From: an uncultured Paracoccaceae bacterium
GTDB lineage: Bacteria > Pseudomonadota > Alphaproteobacteria > Rhodobacterales > Rhodobacteraceae
Direction: 5' to 3'
Length of the DNA: 64,000 nt
Assembly: GCA_905182165.1 (NCBI GenBank)
Contig: CAJJAK010000011.1
Location: 62,001-126,000 of the forward strand
This document shows, piece after piece, positions 1 to 9,426 of this stretch. Position 1 is the first letter of the stretch, and each line of letters starts with the position of its first letter. Position numbers and translations under genes: made by a program. Below the pieces are notes generated by a model that was not told the DNA's origin, made no database searches, and saw only the letters and a list, made by a program, of their open reading frames with translations.

Positions 1-1119
1 TAAGAACTGATGATTTAGCTGCAATTCCAATTAAGGCACTAAAAGAACGAAATACTGATGTCGATTGGGAAGGAATAAATGACGTTTACTTAGGCTGTGC
101 TAATCAGGCTGGTGAAGATAATCGAAATATTGCACGAATGGCATCCTTATTGGCAGGTTTGCCAATTGAAGTTCCAGGCGTAACTATAAATAGATTGTGT
201 GGATCTGGAAGATTCGTTAGCTCTTGCAATTGAGGCTTCAAAAACTGAAGCTGATATTATTTTAGCTGGTAGGACAACTGATACTGCAATTATTGCAGCC
301 TTAAAGCTACAACGGCATTTTCACGACAGAGTGAAGTTTTTGATACAACCATCGGTTGGCGCTTCATTAATAAACAAATGAAAAACCTTTATGGAACCGA
401 TAGTATGCCAGAAACTGGTGAAAACGTAGCAGAGCAATTTAAAGTAAGTCGCGAGGACCAAGACTCTTTCGCTCTTAGAAGCCAAGAAAAGGCAAGAGAA
501 GCAATAGAAAACGGCCGTTTTAAAAAGGAAATTACACCGGTAGTCATTTCTCAACGGAAAGGCGAGGATATTATCTTCCAGCAAGATGAGCATCCAAGGC
601 TATCTTCCCTCGATAAATTGGCTAAATTAGCAACACCTTTTAGGAAGGATGGATGTATTACTGCTGGGAATGCTGCTGGAATAAATGATGGTGCTGCCTG
701 CTTAATTATTGCAAATGAGCAAGCAATAAAAAAATATAATTTAAAACCAATTGTACGTATTGTAGCAGGAACTACTGTGGGAGTTGAGCCAAGGATAATG
801 GGTATAGGACCATTTTCTGCTACTGATAAGGTATTGAAAATGTCACAATGGGAAAAAGATGATTTAGATGTGATTGAAATAAATGAAGCGTTTGCTTCTC
901 AGGGCTTAGCTTCTTTAAGGCTCTTGGGAATTAATGATGATGATCCACGAGTTAATCCTAATGGTGGCGCTATAGCGTTAGGCCATCCATTGGGAATGTC
1001 AGGGTCTAGAATAACTGGGACTGCTGCTCTGCAGTTATCTAAAGTAGGACAAAAGGCTCTGGCAACAATGTGTATTGGAGTTGGTCAAGGGTATCGCAAT
1101 AACAATTGAGAAAGTCTAA
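1..1119 (+). CDS. pcaF: 3-oxoadipyl-CoA thiolase-like enzyme, 5' partial, frameshifted
   Basis: Thiolase that splits a 3-oxoacyl-CoA with free CoA. The stretch WRFINKQMKNLYGTDSMPET (about 350-412) resembles PcaF/PaaJ, which act on 3-oxoadipyl-CoA in aromatic or phenylacetate breakdown; a general fatty-acid thiolase is the alternative. The start lies before base 1 (first visible residues RTDDLAAIP, frame 3). The nucleophilic Cys in NRLCGSG (about 190-207), the catalytic His in GHPLGMSG (about 980-1005) and the C-terminal Cys loop CIGVGQG (1071-1091) are all visible. The frame changes near 205, near 318 and in GGG 1089-1091. Correcting the last gives the normal tail GIAITIEKV with a stop at 1117-1119. 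All three look like sequence errors, because no catalytic motif is lost. No paa or pca partner gene lies in the window. Confidence 0.8.
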
Positions 1120-1274
1120 ATTTCAAATTTATATATAAATAATATTGTTATTTTACAATTGGTTATTATTAATACTGGATGTAATATTAAAGTGAATGTT
1201 AGCGATCGGCATGATCATATTATTATTGTTATTTATCAATAGAGCTTTCTTGAAATTTGATTTATATACAAGTT

Positions 1275-2030
1275 ATGAAAACCAAAGATTCAATAAAAAA
1301 ATATTCCCCACAGCCAACAGTTATTTTGGTTGAACCTCAAATGGGTGAAAACATAGGGGCGGCGGCACGTGCCATGTGGAATTTTGGCTTAGAGCGCCTC
1401 AGGATTGTAAATCCGCGAGACGGTTGGCCAAATCAAAAAGCAGTAGTTATGGCTAGTGGTGCTGGTCGCCTGCTAGATGAGGCTTCCATTTACAATACAA
1501 CAAATGAGTCTATTGCTGATTTAACATATGTTTTTGCCACGACAGCACGGGTCAGGGGACTTAATAAAAATGTTATAACGCCCCTTCAAGCAATGAAAAA
1601 AACTAGAAATTTAATTGAAAGTGGAGAGCGCGTTGGTGTGCTGTTTGGGCCAGAGCGTGCAGGCTTGTCTAATGATGACACTGCATTGGCCCGGGATATC
1701 ATATCAATTCCTGTTAATCCTTCATTTCCCTCTCTCAATTTGGCTCAGTCCGTTCTATTAAATGCTTATGAATGGCGGAATGGTGGAAGAGATCCTATTT
1801 CGAATATAGATCAACCAAAATTAGCCAAAAGTCTAGATATCAAGATTTTAACTGATGCTTATGAAAAGGAGTTGTCTGAGAAAGGTTTCTTTTGGCCAGA
1901 GGAGAAGGCCAGCTCCATGCGCTTACACCTTAAATCTTTATTTTCCCGTTTTACCCTGTCTGAAGCAGACGTTCGCATCCTTCATGGAGTTCGGAAATCT
2001 TTGACCCGTATTAAGCGTGCGCGTGATTGA
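1275..2030 (+). CDS. trmJ: tRNA (cytidine/uridine-32-2'-O)-methyltransferase TrmJ
   Basis: SPOUT-class RNA methyltransferase that 2'-O-methylates nucleotide 32 of tRNAs, cytoplasmic. All three SpoU motifs are seen in order: NIGAAARAM near the N-terminus, LFGPERAGL about the middle, and PSFPSLNLAQSV about residue 150. The trefoil-knot fold is expected from these. Length (251 aa) fits the TrmJ subgroup with its C-terminal extension. I chose ATG 1275 (MKTKD) over an upstream TTG at 1257, because it places the conserved VILVEPQMGENIG block at the usual distance from the start; no clear Shine-Dalgarno sequence decides it. It is intact, followed after 53 bp by ctaA. The 155 bp before it hold nothing recognisable. 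Exact target (C32, U32 or both) cannot be told from sequence. Confidence 0.85.
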   Translation: MKTKDSIKKYSPQPTVILVEPQMGENIGAAARAMWNFGLERLRIVNPRDGWPNQKAVVMASGAGRLLDEASIYNTTNESIADLTYVFATTARVRGLNKNVITPLQAMKKTRNLIESGERVGVLFGPERAGLSNDDTALARDIISIPVNPSFPSLNLAQSVLLNAYEWRNGGRDPISNIDQPKLAKSLDIKILTDAYEKELSEKGFFWPEEKASSMRLHLKSLFSRFTLSEADVRILHGVRKSLTRIKRARD

Positions 2031-2083
2031 CGCGCTTGTCTATTTTGTCACTTAGCATTATTTCAGTTTGTGAGGAGCGTTGA

Positions 2084-3214
2084 ATGTCAGAAAAAAGATC
2101 AATTTTTGAAGAGGTAGACATCGCTGATGCTAGTTCAAAAAAAGTTAAAAATAATGTGGAAATTATTAATTCCAATAAAGCCCTTCAAATTTGGTTGTTA
2201 GTTCTTTTTATTCTTGTTGCTGCAATGATTGTGGTGGGTGGTTTAACTAGGCTCACAGACAGTGGTCTTTCAATCACTGAATGGAAACCTCTCACTGGCG
2301 CCTTGCCGCCCCTGAGCCTTGAGGTATGGCAGCTAGAATTTGATAAATATAAAACCATTCCTGAGTTTAGCATTCAAAATAAAGCAATGACTTTAAGTGA
2401 GTTCAAAACTATTTACTGGTGGGAATGGGGGCACAGACAATTAGGCCGAGTTGTTGGTATTGTTTGGCTGTTTGGATTTTTTTGGTTGGCTCTTGTGAGA
2501 AAACTGACAAATTTGTGGATTACTCGATCATTTATAATTGGTGGCTTGGGTGGTTTACAGGGTGCCATTGGTTGGTGGATGGTTTCATCAGGATTGAGTG
2601 GTAGAATGGTGGACGTTGCGTCGTACAGGTTAGCCGTGCATTTGGGGTTAGCATTTTTAATACTCACTCTTATTACTTGGTATCTTTTTCAGACAAATAT
2701 AAATGATCAAGAGAAAATAAGATCACGTCGAGAAAGAGATAAAAGTCTCGTTCCTTTAGTTAATATCCTGCTTGGAATTGTTTTTCTTCAAATTATTGTA
2801 GGCGCTTTAGTAGCTGGCATTGACGCAGGACGTGGTTATACTGACTGGCCATTAATGAATGGAGAGTTTCTACCGTCTGAAAGTTTTGATTATCAGCCAG
2901 TTCTTATCAATTTTACAGAAAATCCTGCTTTGGTCCAATTTAACCATCGCGTTGTTGGTTATTTAACTGTGCTTTATACAATTTTTGTTTGGTGGCGATG
3001 TCGATCATCTTCATTTTCAGTCACTGTAAAAAAAGCGAATTTAGTTTGTTTAATGATGTTTGTTCAAATGATGATGGGGATAGCAACGGTAATTTATGCA
3101 GCACCGCTTGGTTGGGCTATCGTGCATCAATTTGGAGCTATTATAATCGTTCTTCTGGTTCAATCATTAAGATCACAAGTATATTTTCCAACAAGACAAT
3201 CGTTTAAGGTATAG
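2084..3214 (+). CDS. ctaA: Haem A synthase CtaA
   Basis: Membrane enzyme that oxidises haem O to haem A for cytochrome c oxidase. The 376-aa protein is intact, with about eight hydrophobic spans and the hallmarks of the family: TRLTDSGLSITEWKP in the first periplasmic region, the haem-ligand histidine motif WEWGHRQLGR, a second His in VHLGLA, AGRGYTDWPLMNG, FNHRVVGY, and a late VHQFGA. This four-His pattern is the proteobacterial (type 2) CtaA layout. A good ribosome site (GTGAGGAGCG) lies just before ATG 2084. It implies an aa3-type terminal oxidase elsewhere in the genome and so an aerobic lifestyle. The next gene starts 12 bp downstream, so both may be co-transcribed. Confidence 0.95.
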   Translation: MSEKRSIFEEVDIADASSKKVKNNVEIINSNKALQIWLLVLFILVAAMIVVGGLTRLTDSGLSITEWKPLTGALPPLSLEVWQLEFDKYKTIPEFSIQNKAMTLSEFKTIYWWEWGHRQLGRVVGIVWLFGFFWLALVRKLTNLWITRSFIIGGLGGLQGAIGWWMVSSGLSGRMVDVASYRLAVHLGLAFLILTLITWYLFQTNINDQEKIRSRRERDKSLVPLVNILLGIVFLQIIVGALVAGIDAGRGYTDWPLMNGEFLPSESFDYQPVLINFTENPALVQFNHRVVGYLTVLYTIFVWWRCRSSSFSVTVKKANLVCLMMFVQMMMGIATVIYAAPLGWAIVHQFGAIIIVLLVQSLRSQVYFPTRQSFKV

Positions 3215-3226
3215 ATAGGTAGAGGT

Positions 3227-4677
3227 ATGTCTGAATTTACCAAATTAATGGATTTTGTAAAACGCACAACTGCTCTAAGCCCAGATTTCTGGGCGTTTGG
3301 GGTGGGATCAAGAAACTATGATGGCCTCCGGCTCTGCTGAGCAAAGAGGCGCTGAGATCGCTGCTATAGAGGGTATTTTGCATGCACGAAAATGTGATGA
3401 CCAAGTAGGAGAGTGGTTGTCAAATATTAACGATGAATCTCTAGATGATACTGCTCAAATCAAACATATAAAAAGAGATTATGATCGGTCCGTAAAAATA
3501 CCGTCAGATTTGGCATCTTCGCTTGCAATTACAACCTCACGTAGCCAATTAATTTGGGCACAATCAAGGTCAGATGAAAATTTTAAAGACTTTGTTCCCG
3601 TACTGTCTGAAGTTGTAAATCTAAAGAGACGTGAAGCTGAGGTTTTATCTTCTTCGAATTTGTATGATGCTCTTTTAAATGATTTTGAACCTGGAATGAC
3701 TACATATAAATTAGATAAAATTTTCCAAAAAATGCGACCTCGTCTTGTTACTATTCGAGATACTGCCTTGTCTGGAAAGCCGGCTCCAGGTCTTGAAGGT
3801 ATATTTTTAAAAGATTTGCAGATGAGCTTATCAAAGAAAATAGCTGGCTTATTTGGATACGATTTTAATCGCGGTCGTCTGGATTTAGCTGTGCATCCGT
3901 TTTCTTCAGGTTCTGGTGATGATGTTCGTATCACCACAAGAGTTGAAGAAAAGGATCCTTTTAATTGTTTGTATTCAACAATTCATGAGGTTGGGCATGC
4001 CACATATGAACAGAATATTAGTAATGATTATTTGCTGACGCCTTTGGGTTCAGGCGTATCAATGGGGGTTCATGAGAGCCAATCAAGAATTTATGAAAAT
4101 CAGATTGGTAGAAGCCAAGCCTTCACACAATTTTTGTTTCATGAAATGTTAGACGTCTTTGGTGACTTTGGCATCAAATCAGCTGGTGAGTTTTATAGAT
4201 GTGTTAACGCTATAAAAAAGGGATATATAAGAACTGAGGCTGATGAAGTTCAGTATAATTTACATATTATGTTGAGGTATGAACTCGAACAAGCGTTAAT
4301 AAATGGAAGTCTGGAAGTAAAAGACCTTGAAGTTGCTTGGAATGATAGCTTTCAGCGTGATTTTGGCTACTCAATTGACAAACCCTCTAATGGAGTTCTT
4401 CAAGATGTGCATTGGTCTGTTGGTTTATTTGGTTATTTTCCAACTTATAGTCTTGGAAATGTCTATGCAGGTTGTTTAGAGAAAGTCATGAGACGAGAAC
4501 TACCTGATCTAGATACAGACTTCTTGAGAAGCTCCGTGACCGGGTTGCGGAGATAATCTGCAAAGATATGGCGGATTAAGAGACCCCGAGTCAACAATTT
4601 CTCATGCAACTAATGAAATCCCTAATGAAGAACCTTTGCTCAATTACCTTGAGAAAAAATTTATTTCTTTAGCTTGA
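3227..4677 (+). CDS. M32 family carboxypeptidase (Taq type), frameshifted
   Basis: Zinc metallocarboxypeptidase that removes C-terminal residues from peptides in the cytoplasm. Start ATG 3227 (MSEFTKLMDFVKR) has AGAGGT just upstream. Family signatures: WDQETMM near 3300, the zinc site HEVGH (3984-3998), and the second ligand region HESQSRIYENQ (about 4071-4100). The frame shifts near 3297, inside the run before WDQET, and again near 4540 and 4565; following the shifts yields QRYGGLRDPEST and a C-terminus EEPLLNYLEKKFISLA ending with TGA 4675-4677. The corrected product is about 480 aa, somewhat shorter than the usual roughly 500. All active-site residues survive, so I read the breaks as sequencing errors. 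Confidence 0.88.
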
Positions 4678-4683
4678 AAATAT

Positions 4684-5441
4684 TTATTGTTCCCATAGAG
4701 GATCTCTCTTCTCAATAAATGCTGAAACCCCTTCTTCAGTATCTTTATTTAACATATTTTCAACCATAACATTACCAGTATATTCGTAAGCTTGTTCGAT
4801 TGGCATAGCTATCTGATTATAAAAGGCTTCTTTACCAATTTTTACAGCTGAACCAAGTTTAGATTCGATTGTTTTAGCTAACTTCCACGTCTCTACATCT
4901 AACTGACCAGGTGGTGCAATTCTATTAACTAGCCCCAGAGAATAGGCTTTTTCTGAATCAATAAACTCTCCAGTTGTAAGCATTTCAAAAACTTTTTTTC
5001 TTGGAATATTTCGGGAAAGAGCTACCATTGGCGTTGAGCAAAATAAGCCAATGTTAACTCCAGGTGTACTAAATTTAGCACTGCTATCTGCTATAGCCAA
5101 ATCGCAGCTTGCAACCAATTGGCATCCAGCTGCAGTGGCAATTCCTGTAACTTCTGCAATAACTTTATGGAGCATTAAATCAAGGTGATATTCATGATTA
5201 AAAAAAGTTTCACCAATATGCCAGTCACCTTGATTAATTTGATGATATAAATGCCTTACATCACCCCCAGCACAGAATGCTTTTCCCCCAGAATTATTAT
5301 GACTCTAATTTTTTTATCAGTTTTTATAATCTCGCCTAAAATCCAATTTGTTAATATGCAAGCATTCAATGAATTTGGACTGTTCAATGTCAAAGTTGAT
5401 ATGGCATCTTCATCTTTGCGCTTCAATAATTCTTCTGACAT
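4684..5441 (-). CDS. Enoyl-CoA hydratase/isomerase family protein (ECHDC3-like), frameshifted
   Basis: Crotonase-superfamily protein. ATG 5441 begins MSEELLKRKDEDAIST; one frameshift near 5270 breaks VIIILG from GKAFCAGGDVRHLY. The second half carries GIATAAGCQLVASCDLA (oxyanion-hole and active-site region) and TPGVNIGLFCSTPMVALSR, which match the ECHDC3-type hydratases. The stop at 4684 faces the M32 gene, whose stop is at 4677, so the two are convergent. The segment between HLY and HKVIAEV lacks the usual LPxP before VIA, suggesting a few missing codons near 5180. Substrate unknown; the family is annotated as hydratase but many members are uncharacterised. The 114 bp to the divergent thioesterase gene should hold both promoters. 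Confidence 0.82.
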
Positions 5442-5555
5442 ATTAACCTCTTTTTTATTATGGTTACCTTCAATTACCTACTAAGAATATATTATTATTT
5501 CTTTCTTTCTTTAACTATATTATAAGACCACTGCTCGCAACTAAAAGGAAAGCTA

Positions 5556-5983
5556 ATGTCATTACTAAAAATGTCAGCCAATGAGATAATGTCATTATTA
5601 AATAAAACGTTTCCGCAACAGGCAAAGTTTTTTGAAATTGACGAGTTGACAGTTGAATCTCTGATTGTACGTCATAAGATCGATGAAAGTCATTTACGAC
5701 CAGGTGGTACTATTTCTGGCCCCACAATGTTTTCTTTGGCTGATATTTCCTTGTATATTTTAACTATGTCTCGAATTGGGCCTGCTTTACTTGCGGTTAC
5801 AACCAACTGCTCAATGGATTTTATGCGTAAACCTAAGGCTGGTTCAGATTTATTAGCTAAGACGAGGCTTTTAAAATTAGGTAAAAATCTTTTAAGGGGG
5901 ATGTGTTGATATTTTCAGAAGGTCTTGAAAAACCTGTTGCAAGAGCCTCAATGACTTATTCAATCCCACCAAAATTATCGTAA
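5556..5983 (+). CDS. PaaI/YbgC-type hotdog thioesterase, frameshifted
   Basis: Hotdog-fold acyl-CoA thioesterase, about 142 aa. It contains the PaaI-type helix signature HLRPGGTISGPTMFSLADIS (about 5689-5750) and the later strand LAVTTNCSMDFMRKP. ATG 5556 is preceded by AAAAGGAA. A frameshift near 5896 (AAGGGGGATG) cuts the reading early; the other frame continues GDVLIFSEGLEKPVARASM to TAA 5981-5983. Only 12 bp separate it from coxG, so it is probably the first gene of the cox operon. Role there is unknown: a thioesterase has no obvious part in CO or purine oxidation, and the linkage may instead hint that the molybdenum enzyme handles a CoA-linked or aromatic substrate. That last point is inference. 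Confidence 0.8.
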
Positions 5984-5995
5984 TGTATTCTTAAA

Positions 5996-6439
5996 ATGGA
6001 AATGTCAGGTAAAATTGAATTAAAAAAACCCCCTCAAATTATTTGGCATGCTTTGAATTCTCCTGAAGTTTTAGAACAATGTATACCTGGATGTGAAGAA
6101 TTAAAACAAATCTCCCCCACTCATTTTTCTGCAATTGTTGTTACAAAAGTTGGACCTGTTAAGGTAAAATTTAAAGGTAATATTTATCTTGAGAAACTAA
6201 ATCCGCCGTTTTCTTACGAAATCAAAGGAGAAGGGTCGGGTGGAGTTGCGGGTTTTGCTAAAGGGAGTGCTCTAGTGAATTTAAAAAAAATGGGTACTGG
6301 CACTTTATTGCATTACAGTGTCAATGTACAAGTTGGTGGAAAATTAGTTCAACTTGGGAGTAGATTGATTTTTTCGACCGCTAATAAATTAGCAAAAATA
6401 TTTTTTAACAATTTTGCCCAAGTAGAAGCAAAAGAGTAA
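5996..6439 (+). CDS. coxG: CoxG family protein (SRPBCC domain)
   Basis: Carbon-monoxide dehydrogenase subunit G family, START/SRPBCC fold, 147 aa, intact. The helix-grip domain fills the protein; characteristic strings are ALNSPEVLEQCIPGCEEL, FKGNIYLEKLNPP and GEGSGGVAGFAKGSA. In Oligotropha-type systems CoxG helps recruit the enzyme to the membrane; that function is known for the family but cannot be shown here. It lies between the thioesterase gene (12 bp) and coxS (120 bp). The coxG-coxS gap contains a perfect inverted repeat, GGTCAA - 7 nt - TTGACC, at 6441-6459, a candidate processing or attenuation hairpin. A second possible start is ATG 6002. Confidence 0.88.
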   Translation: MEMSGKIELKKPPQIIWHALNSPEVLEQCIPGCEELKQISPTHFSAIVVTKVGPVKVKFKGNIYLEKLNPPFSYEIKGEGSGGVAGFAKGSALVNLKKMGTGTLLHYSVNVQVGGKLVQLGSRLIFSTANKLAKIFFNNFAQVEAKE

Positions 6440-6559
6440 AGGTCAATAATTACTTGACCAAATGCCAAGAACAGGTAACCTTGTTTTCATATCTTAATAT
6501 ATGAATATGATTTGTCTAATAACCAAATATTGTGGTTTTGTAATACTCGGGAGAAATTA

Positions 6560-7039
6560 ATGACAACTGTCAAAATGACCGTAAATGGAAAATCGATAAG
6601 TAGAGATGTGTCAGACAATACATTGCTTGTTTCGTTTCTGAGAGAAACGCTAAGCTTAACAGGTACTCATGTGGGTTGTGATACAAGTCAATGTGGAGCA
6701 TGCGTTGTTCATGTTAATAAGAAGGCTGTGAAATCATGCACAATGCTGGCGGTTGCCGCAAATGGTTTTAATGTAGAAACCATAGAGGGAGTTGGGCAAG
6801 AGGATCTACATCCAATGCAATTAGCATTTAAAGAAAATCATGGATTACAATGTGGATTTTGCACTCCAGGTATGATCATGACTGCGATTGATATGGTGGC
6901 TCGTTATAATAGTATTGGAAAAGAATTAAATGAAGTGGCAATACGAAAAGAGCTTGAAGGAAATATTTGTAGATGCACTGGATATCATAATATCATTAAG
7001 TCTATCCAGGATGGTGCTTTTAAAATGTCAAATGCCTAA
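6560..7039 (+). CDS. coxS: Molybdenum hydroxylase [2Fe-2S] subunit CoxS
   Basis: Small iron-sulfur subunit of a xanthine-oxidase-family enzyme; passes electrons from the molybdenum site to FAD. The 159-aa protein is intact. The plant-type ferredoxin domain has [14 protein letters not shown] with a later Cys in VKSCTML; the C-terminal helical domain binds the second cluster through CGFCTPGM and CRCTGYHN. These eight cysteines are the full complement. Start ATG 6560 ([10 protein letters not shown]) has CGGGAGA upstream; an upstream in-frame extension to 6512 lacks a ribosome site and lies outside the domain. coxL follows after 15 bp with its own AAAGGAG site. Confidence 0.93.
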   Translation: MTTVKMTVNGKSISRDVSDNTLLVSFLRETLSLTGTHVGCDTSQCGACVVHVNKKAVKSCTMLAVAANGFNVETIEGVGQEDLHPMQLAFKENHGLQCGFCTPGMIMTAIDMVARYNSIGKELNEVAIRKELEGNICRCTGYHNIIKSIQDGAFKMSNA

Positions 7040-7054
7040 AAAAGGAGAACAGTA

Positions 7055-9415
7055 ATGTCAGAAGGAATTGGCGCACGAGTTCTGCGTAAGGAAGATAAAA
7101 GATTCATCACTGGGCGAGGTAGATATACGGATGATATTAAAGCTGACAAACAAGCTTATGCTGCATTTGTTAGAAGCCCTCACGCTCATGCTATTATTAG
7201 AGGAATCGATGCTAAGGTTGCTGAAGAGACTAGTGGTGTAATTGGTGTTATGAATGGCAGTCAATTAACTGGTGATGGCATTGGCAATATTATATGTGGT
7301 TGGGCGATTTCATCAAAAGATGGAAGTCCAATGAATATGGGAGCTTGGAGTGCTCTAGCCACTGAAAAAGTTCGTTATGTGGGCGACGCAGTGGCAGTGG
7401 TAATTGCTGAAAGTCAAGAAATTGCCCGTAATGCCGCTGAACTTGTTGAGGTGGATTACGAGGTTTTACCTGCTGTAGTTAACTCTGTAGAATCATTGCA
7501 AAATAATGCATGTCAAATTCATGAAAACGCGCCAGGAAATTTGATTTTTGATTGGGAAATTGGAAATTTATCAGAAACTGATGAAGCTTTAAAAAATGCT
7601 GCACATATTACGAAACTTGAACTTACAAATAATCGATTGAGCCCTAACGCCATGGAGCCTCGTTCAGCGTTGGCAATGTATAATTCTATTGAGGATCATT
7701 ACACATTATATACAACCAGCCAAAATCCACATGTCGCAAGATTGGTTTTATCAGCTTTTTATCAAGTTGCTCCAGAGCATAAATTACGGGTAATCGCACC
7801 TGATGTTGGTGGTGGGTTTGGTTCAAAAATTTTTATTTATCCTGAAGAAATCACATGTTTATGGGCATCTATGAAAACTGGACGGTCTGTAAAATGGACT
7901 AGTGATCGAACGGAAGCTTTTTTAACTGACGCGCATGGTCGAGATCACATTTCGATGGCTCAAATTGGTTTTGATTCAGACAACAAGATCGTAGGTTTAA
8001 AAGTTAATACCAAAGCAAATTTGGGCGCCTATATGTCACTTTTTAGCTCTGCGGTTCCCACTTACTTATATGCTACATTACTTTCTGGTCAGTATAATAT
8101 AAGCAATATTTATTGCGATGTCCAAGCGGTTTATACGAATACTGCGCCAGTGGATGCCTACAGGGGGGCTGGTAGGCCAGAGGCTTGTTATTTAGTTGAA
8201 AGAATTATGGAAACTGCAGCTAGAGAACTTGGAGTTTCTCCAGTGGAACTACGACGGCAAAACTTTATTACAGAGTTTCCTCATGAAACTCCTGTAATAA
8301 TGACCTATGATGTGGGAGATTATGCCGCAAATTTGGAGCAAGCAATGGAAGCTTCAAATTATAACTCTTTCAATAAAAGACGAGTTGAGGCTCAAAAGCG
8401 TGGTAAGCTAAGAGGTCTTGGAATGTCCAACTATATCGAGGCGTGCGGCATCGCCCCTTCGGCGGCCGTTGGCAGCTTGGGTGCAGGCGTGGGTCTTTGG
8501 GAAAGTGCCGAAGTGCGGGTGAACCCGGTGGGTACAATTGAGATTCTCACTGGCTCTCATAGCCATGGTCAGGGCCATGAAACCACATTTGCTCAAATTG
8601 TGGCAGAGCGCTTTGGTCTTCCAACTGAGAACATCCAAATTGTTCACGGTGATACTGATAAAGTACAAATGGGTATGGGGACTTACGGATCACGATCCGG
8701 TGCAGTTGGTATGTCTGCTATAGCTAGAGCATTAGATAAAGTTGAGGCCAAAGTTAAGAAAATTGCAGCGCATGTTTTGGAGGCTGAAGAGTCTGAAATA
8801 ATTATTGAGTCGGGTGAGGTGAAGGTATCGGGTACAAATAAGGGTATGGCTTGGCATGAGGTTGGTCTGGCCGCCTATACCGGTCATAACCTTCCTGAGG
8901 GCATGGAACCTGGTTTGAAGGAAGGATGTTTTTACGACCCAGTTAATTTCACTTTTCCATCGGGATGTTATATTTGCGAAGTTGAAGTTGATCCAGAAAC
9001 TGGTGTTACAGATATAATCCAATTTGTGGCTTCAGATGATTTTGGAACTATAATAAATCCAATGATTGTTGAAGGTCAGGTTCACGGTGGTTTGGCTCAA
9101 GGTATTGGACAAGCAATGTATGAGAATGTTGTTTATGATACTGAAGGACAGTTATTATCCGCTTCTTACATGGATTATACAATGCCGAGGGCAGATGACC
9201 TTCCGATGTATCAAGTTATGCATAAATCTACAGTTTGTCCTTCCAACCCTCTTGGAATTAAGGGTTGTGGTGAGGCGGGAGCAATCGGATCACCACCTGC
9301 GGTAATAAATGCAATTACGGATGCTATAGGCAATAACTCATTAGAAATGCCTGCAAGTCCAGCAAATGTGTGGGCGGCCTTGCAACTTAACTCTCCAAAG
9401 CTCGCAGCAGAATAA
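7055..9415 (+). CDS. coxL: Form II CoxL: large molybdopterin subunit of CODH-like hydroxylase
   Basis: Catalytic molybdenum subunit, 786 aa, intact. N-terminal ALRKEDKRFITGRGRYTDD-type domain, molybdopterin loop GGGFGSK (about residue 250), and the active-site loop VDAYRGAGRPEA (8152-8190). AYRGAGR marks form II; form I CO dehydrogenases carry AYxCSFR. The general base Glu sits in GCGEAGAIGSP near the C-terminus. Gene order S-L-M is also the form II order. Established knowledge: form II proteins are widespread in marine Alphaproteobacteria and often do not support CO oxidation, so the real substrate is open. A patch at about 8436-8545 is close to two thirds G+C, unlike the rest of the gene. 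Confidence 0.93.
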   Translation: MSEGIGARVLRKEDKRFITGRGRYTDDIKADKQAYAAFVRSPHAHAIIRGIDAKVAEETSGVIGVMNGSQLTGDGIGNIICGWAISSKDGSPMNMGAWSALATEKVRYVGDAVAVVIAESQEIARNAAELVEVDYEVLPAVVNSVESLQNNACQIHENAPGNLIFDWEIGNLSETDEALKNAAHITKLELTNNRLSPNAMEPRSALAMYNSIEDHYTLYTTSQNPHVARLVLSAFYQVAPEHKLRVIAPDVGGGFGSKIFIYPEEITCLWASMKTGRSVKWTSDRTEAFLTDAHGRDHISMAQIGFDSDNKIVGLKVNTKANLGAYMSLFSSAVPTYLYATLLSGQYNISNIYCDVQAVYTNTAPVDAYRGAGRPEACYLVERIMETAARELGVSPVELRRQNFITEFPHETPVIMTYDVGDYAANLEQAMEASNYNSFNKRRVEAQKRGKLRGLGMSNYIEACGIAPSAAVGSLGAGVGLWESAEVRVNPVGTIEILTGSHSHGQGHETTFAQIVAERFGLPTENIQIVHGDTDKVQMGMGTYGSRSGAVGMSAIARALDKVEAKVKKIAAHVLEAEESEIIIESGEVKVSGTNKGMAWHEVGLAAYTGHNLPEGMEPGLKEGCFYDPVNFTFPSGCYICEVEVDPETGVTDIIQFVASDDFGTIINPMIVEGQVHGGLAQGIGQAMYENVVYDTEGQLLSASYMDYTMPRADDLPMYQVMHKSTVCPSNPLGIKGCGEAGAIGSPPAVINAITDAIGNNSLEMPASPANVWAALQLNSPKLAAE

Positions 9416-9426
9416 GGATTCAAAAT

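Noticed and set aside
5251..5484. Plus-strand protein opposite the start of the enoyl-CoA hydratase gene
   Set aside because: Its sense strand is a recognised crotonase N-terminus with correct downstream continuation, so this frame is a shadow.
7055..9415. True (form I) carbon monoxide dehydrogenase
   Set aside because: The active-site loop is AYRGAGR, not AYxCSFR, and the gene order is S-L-M, not M-S-L.
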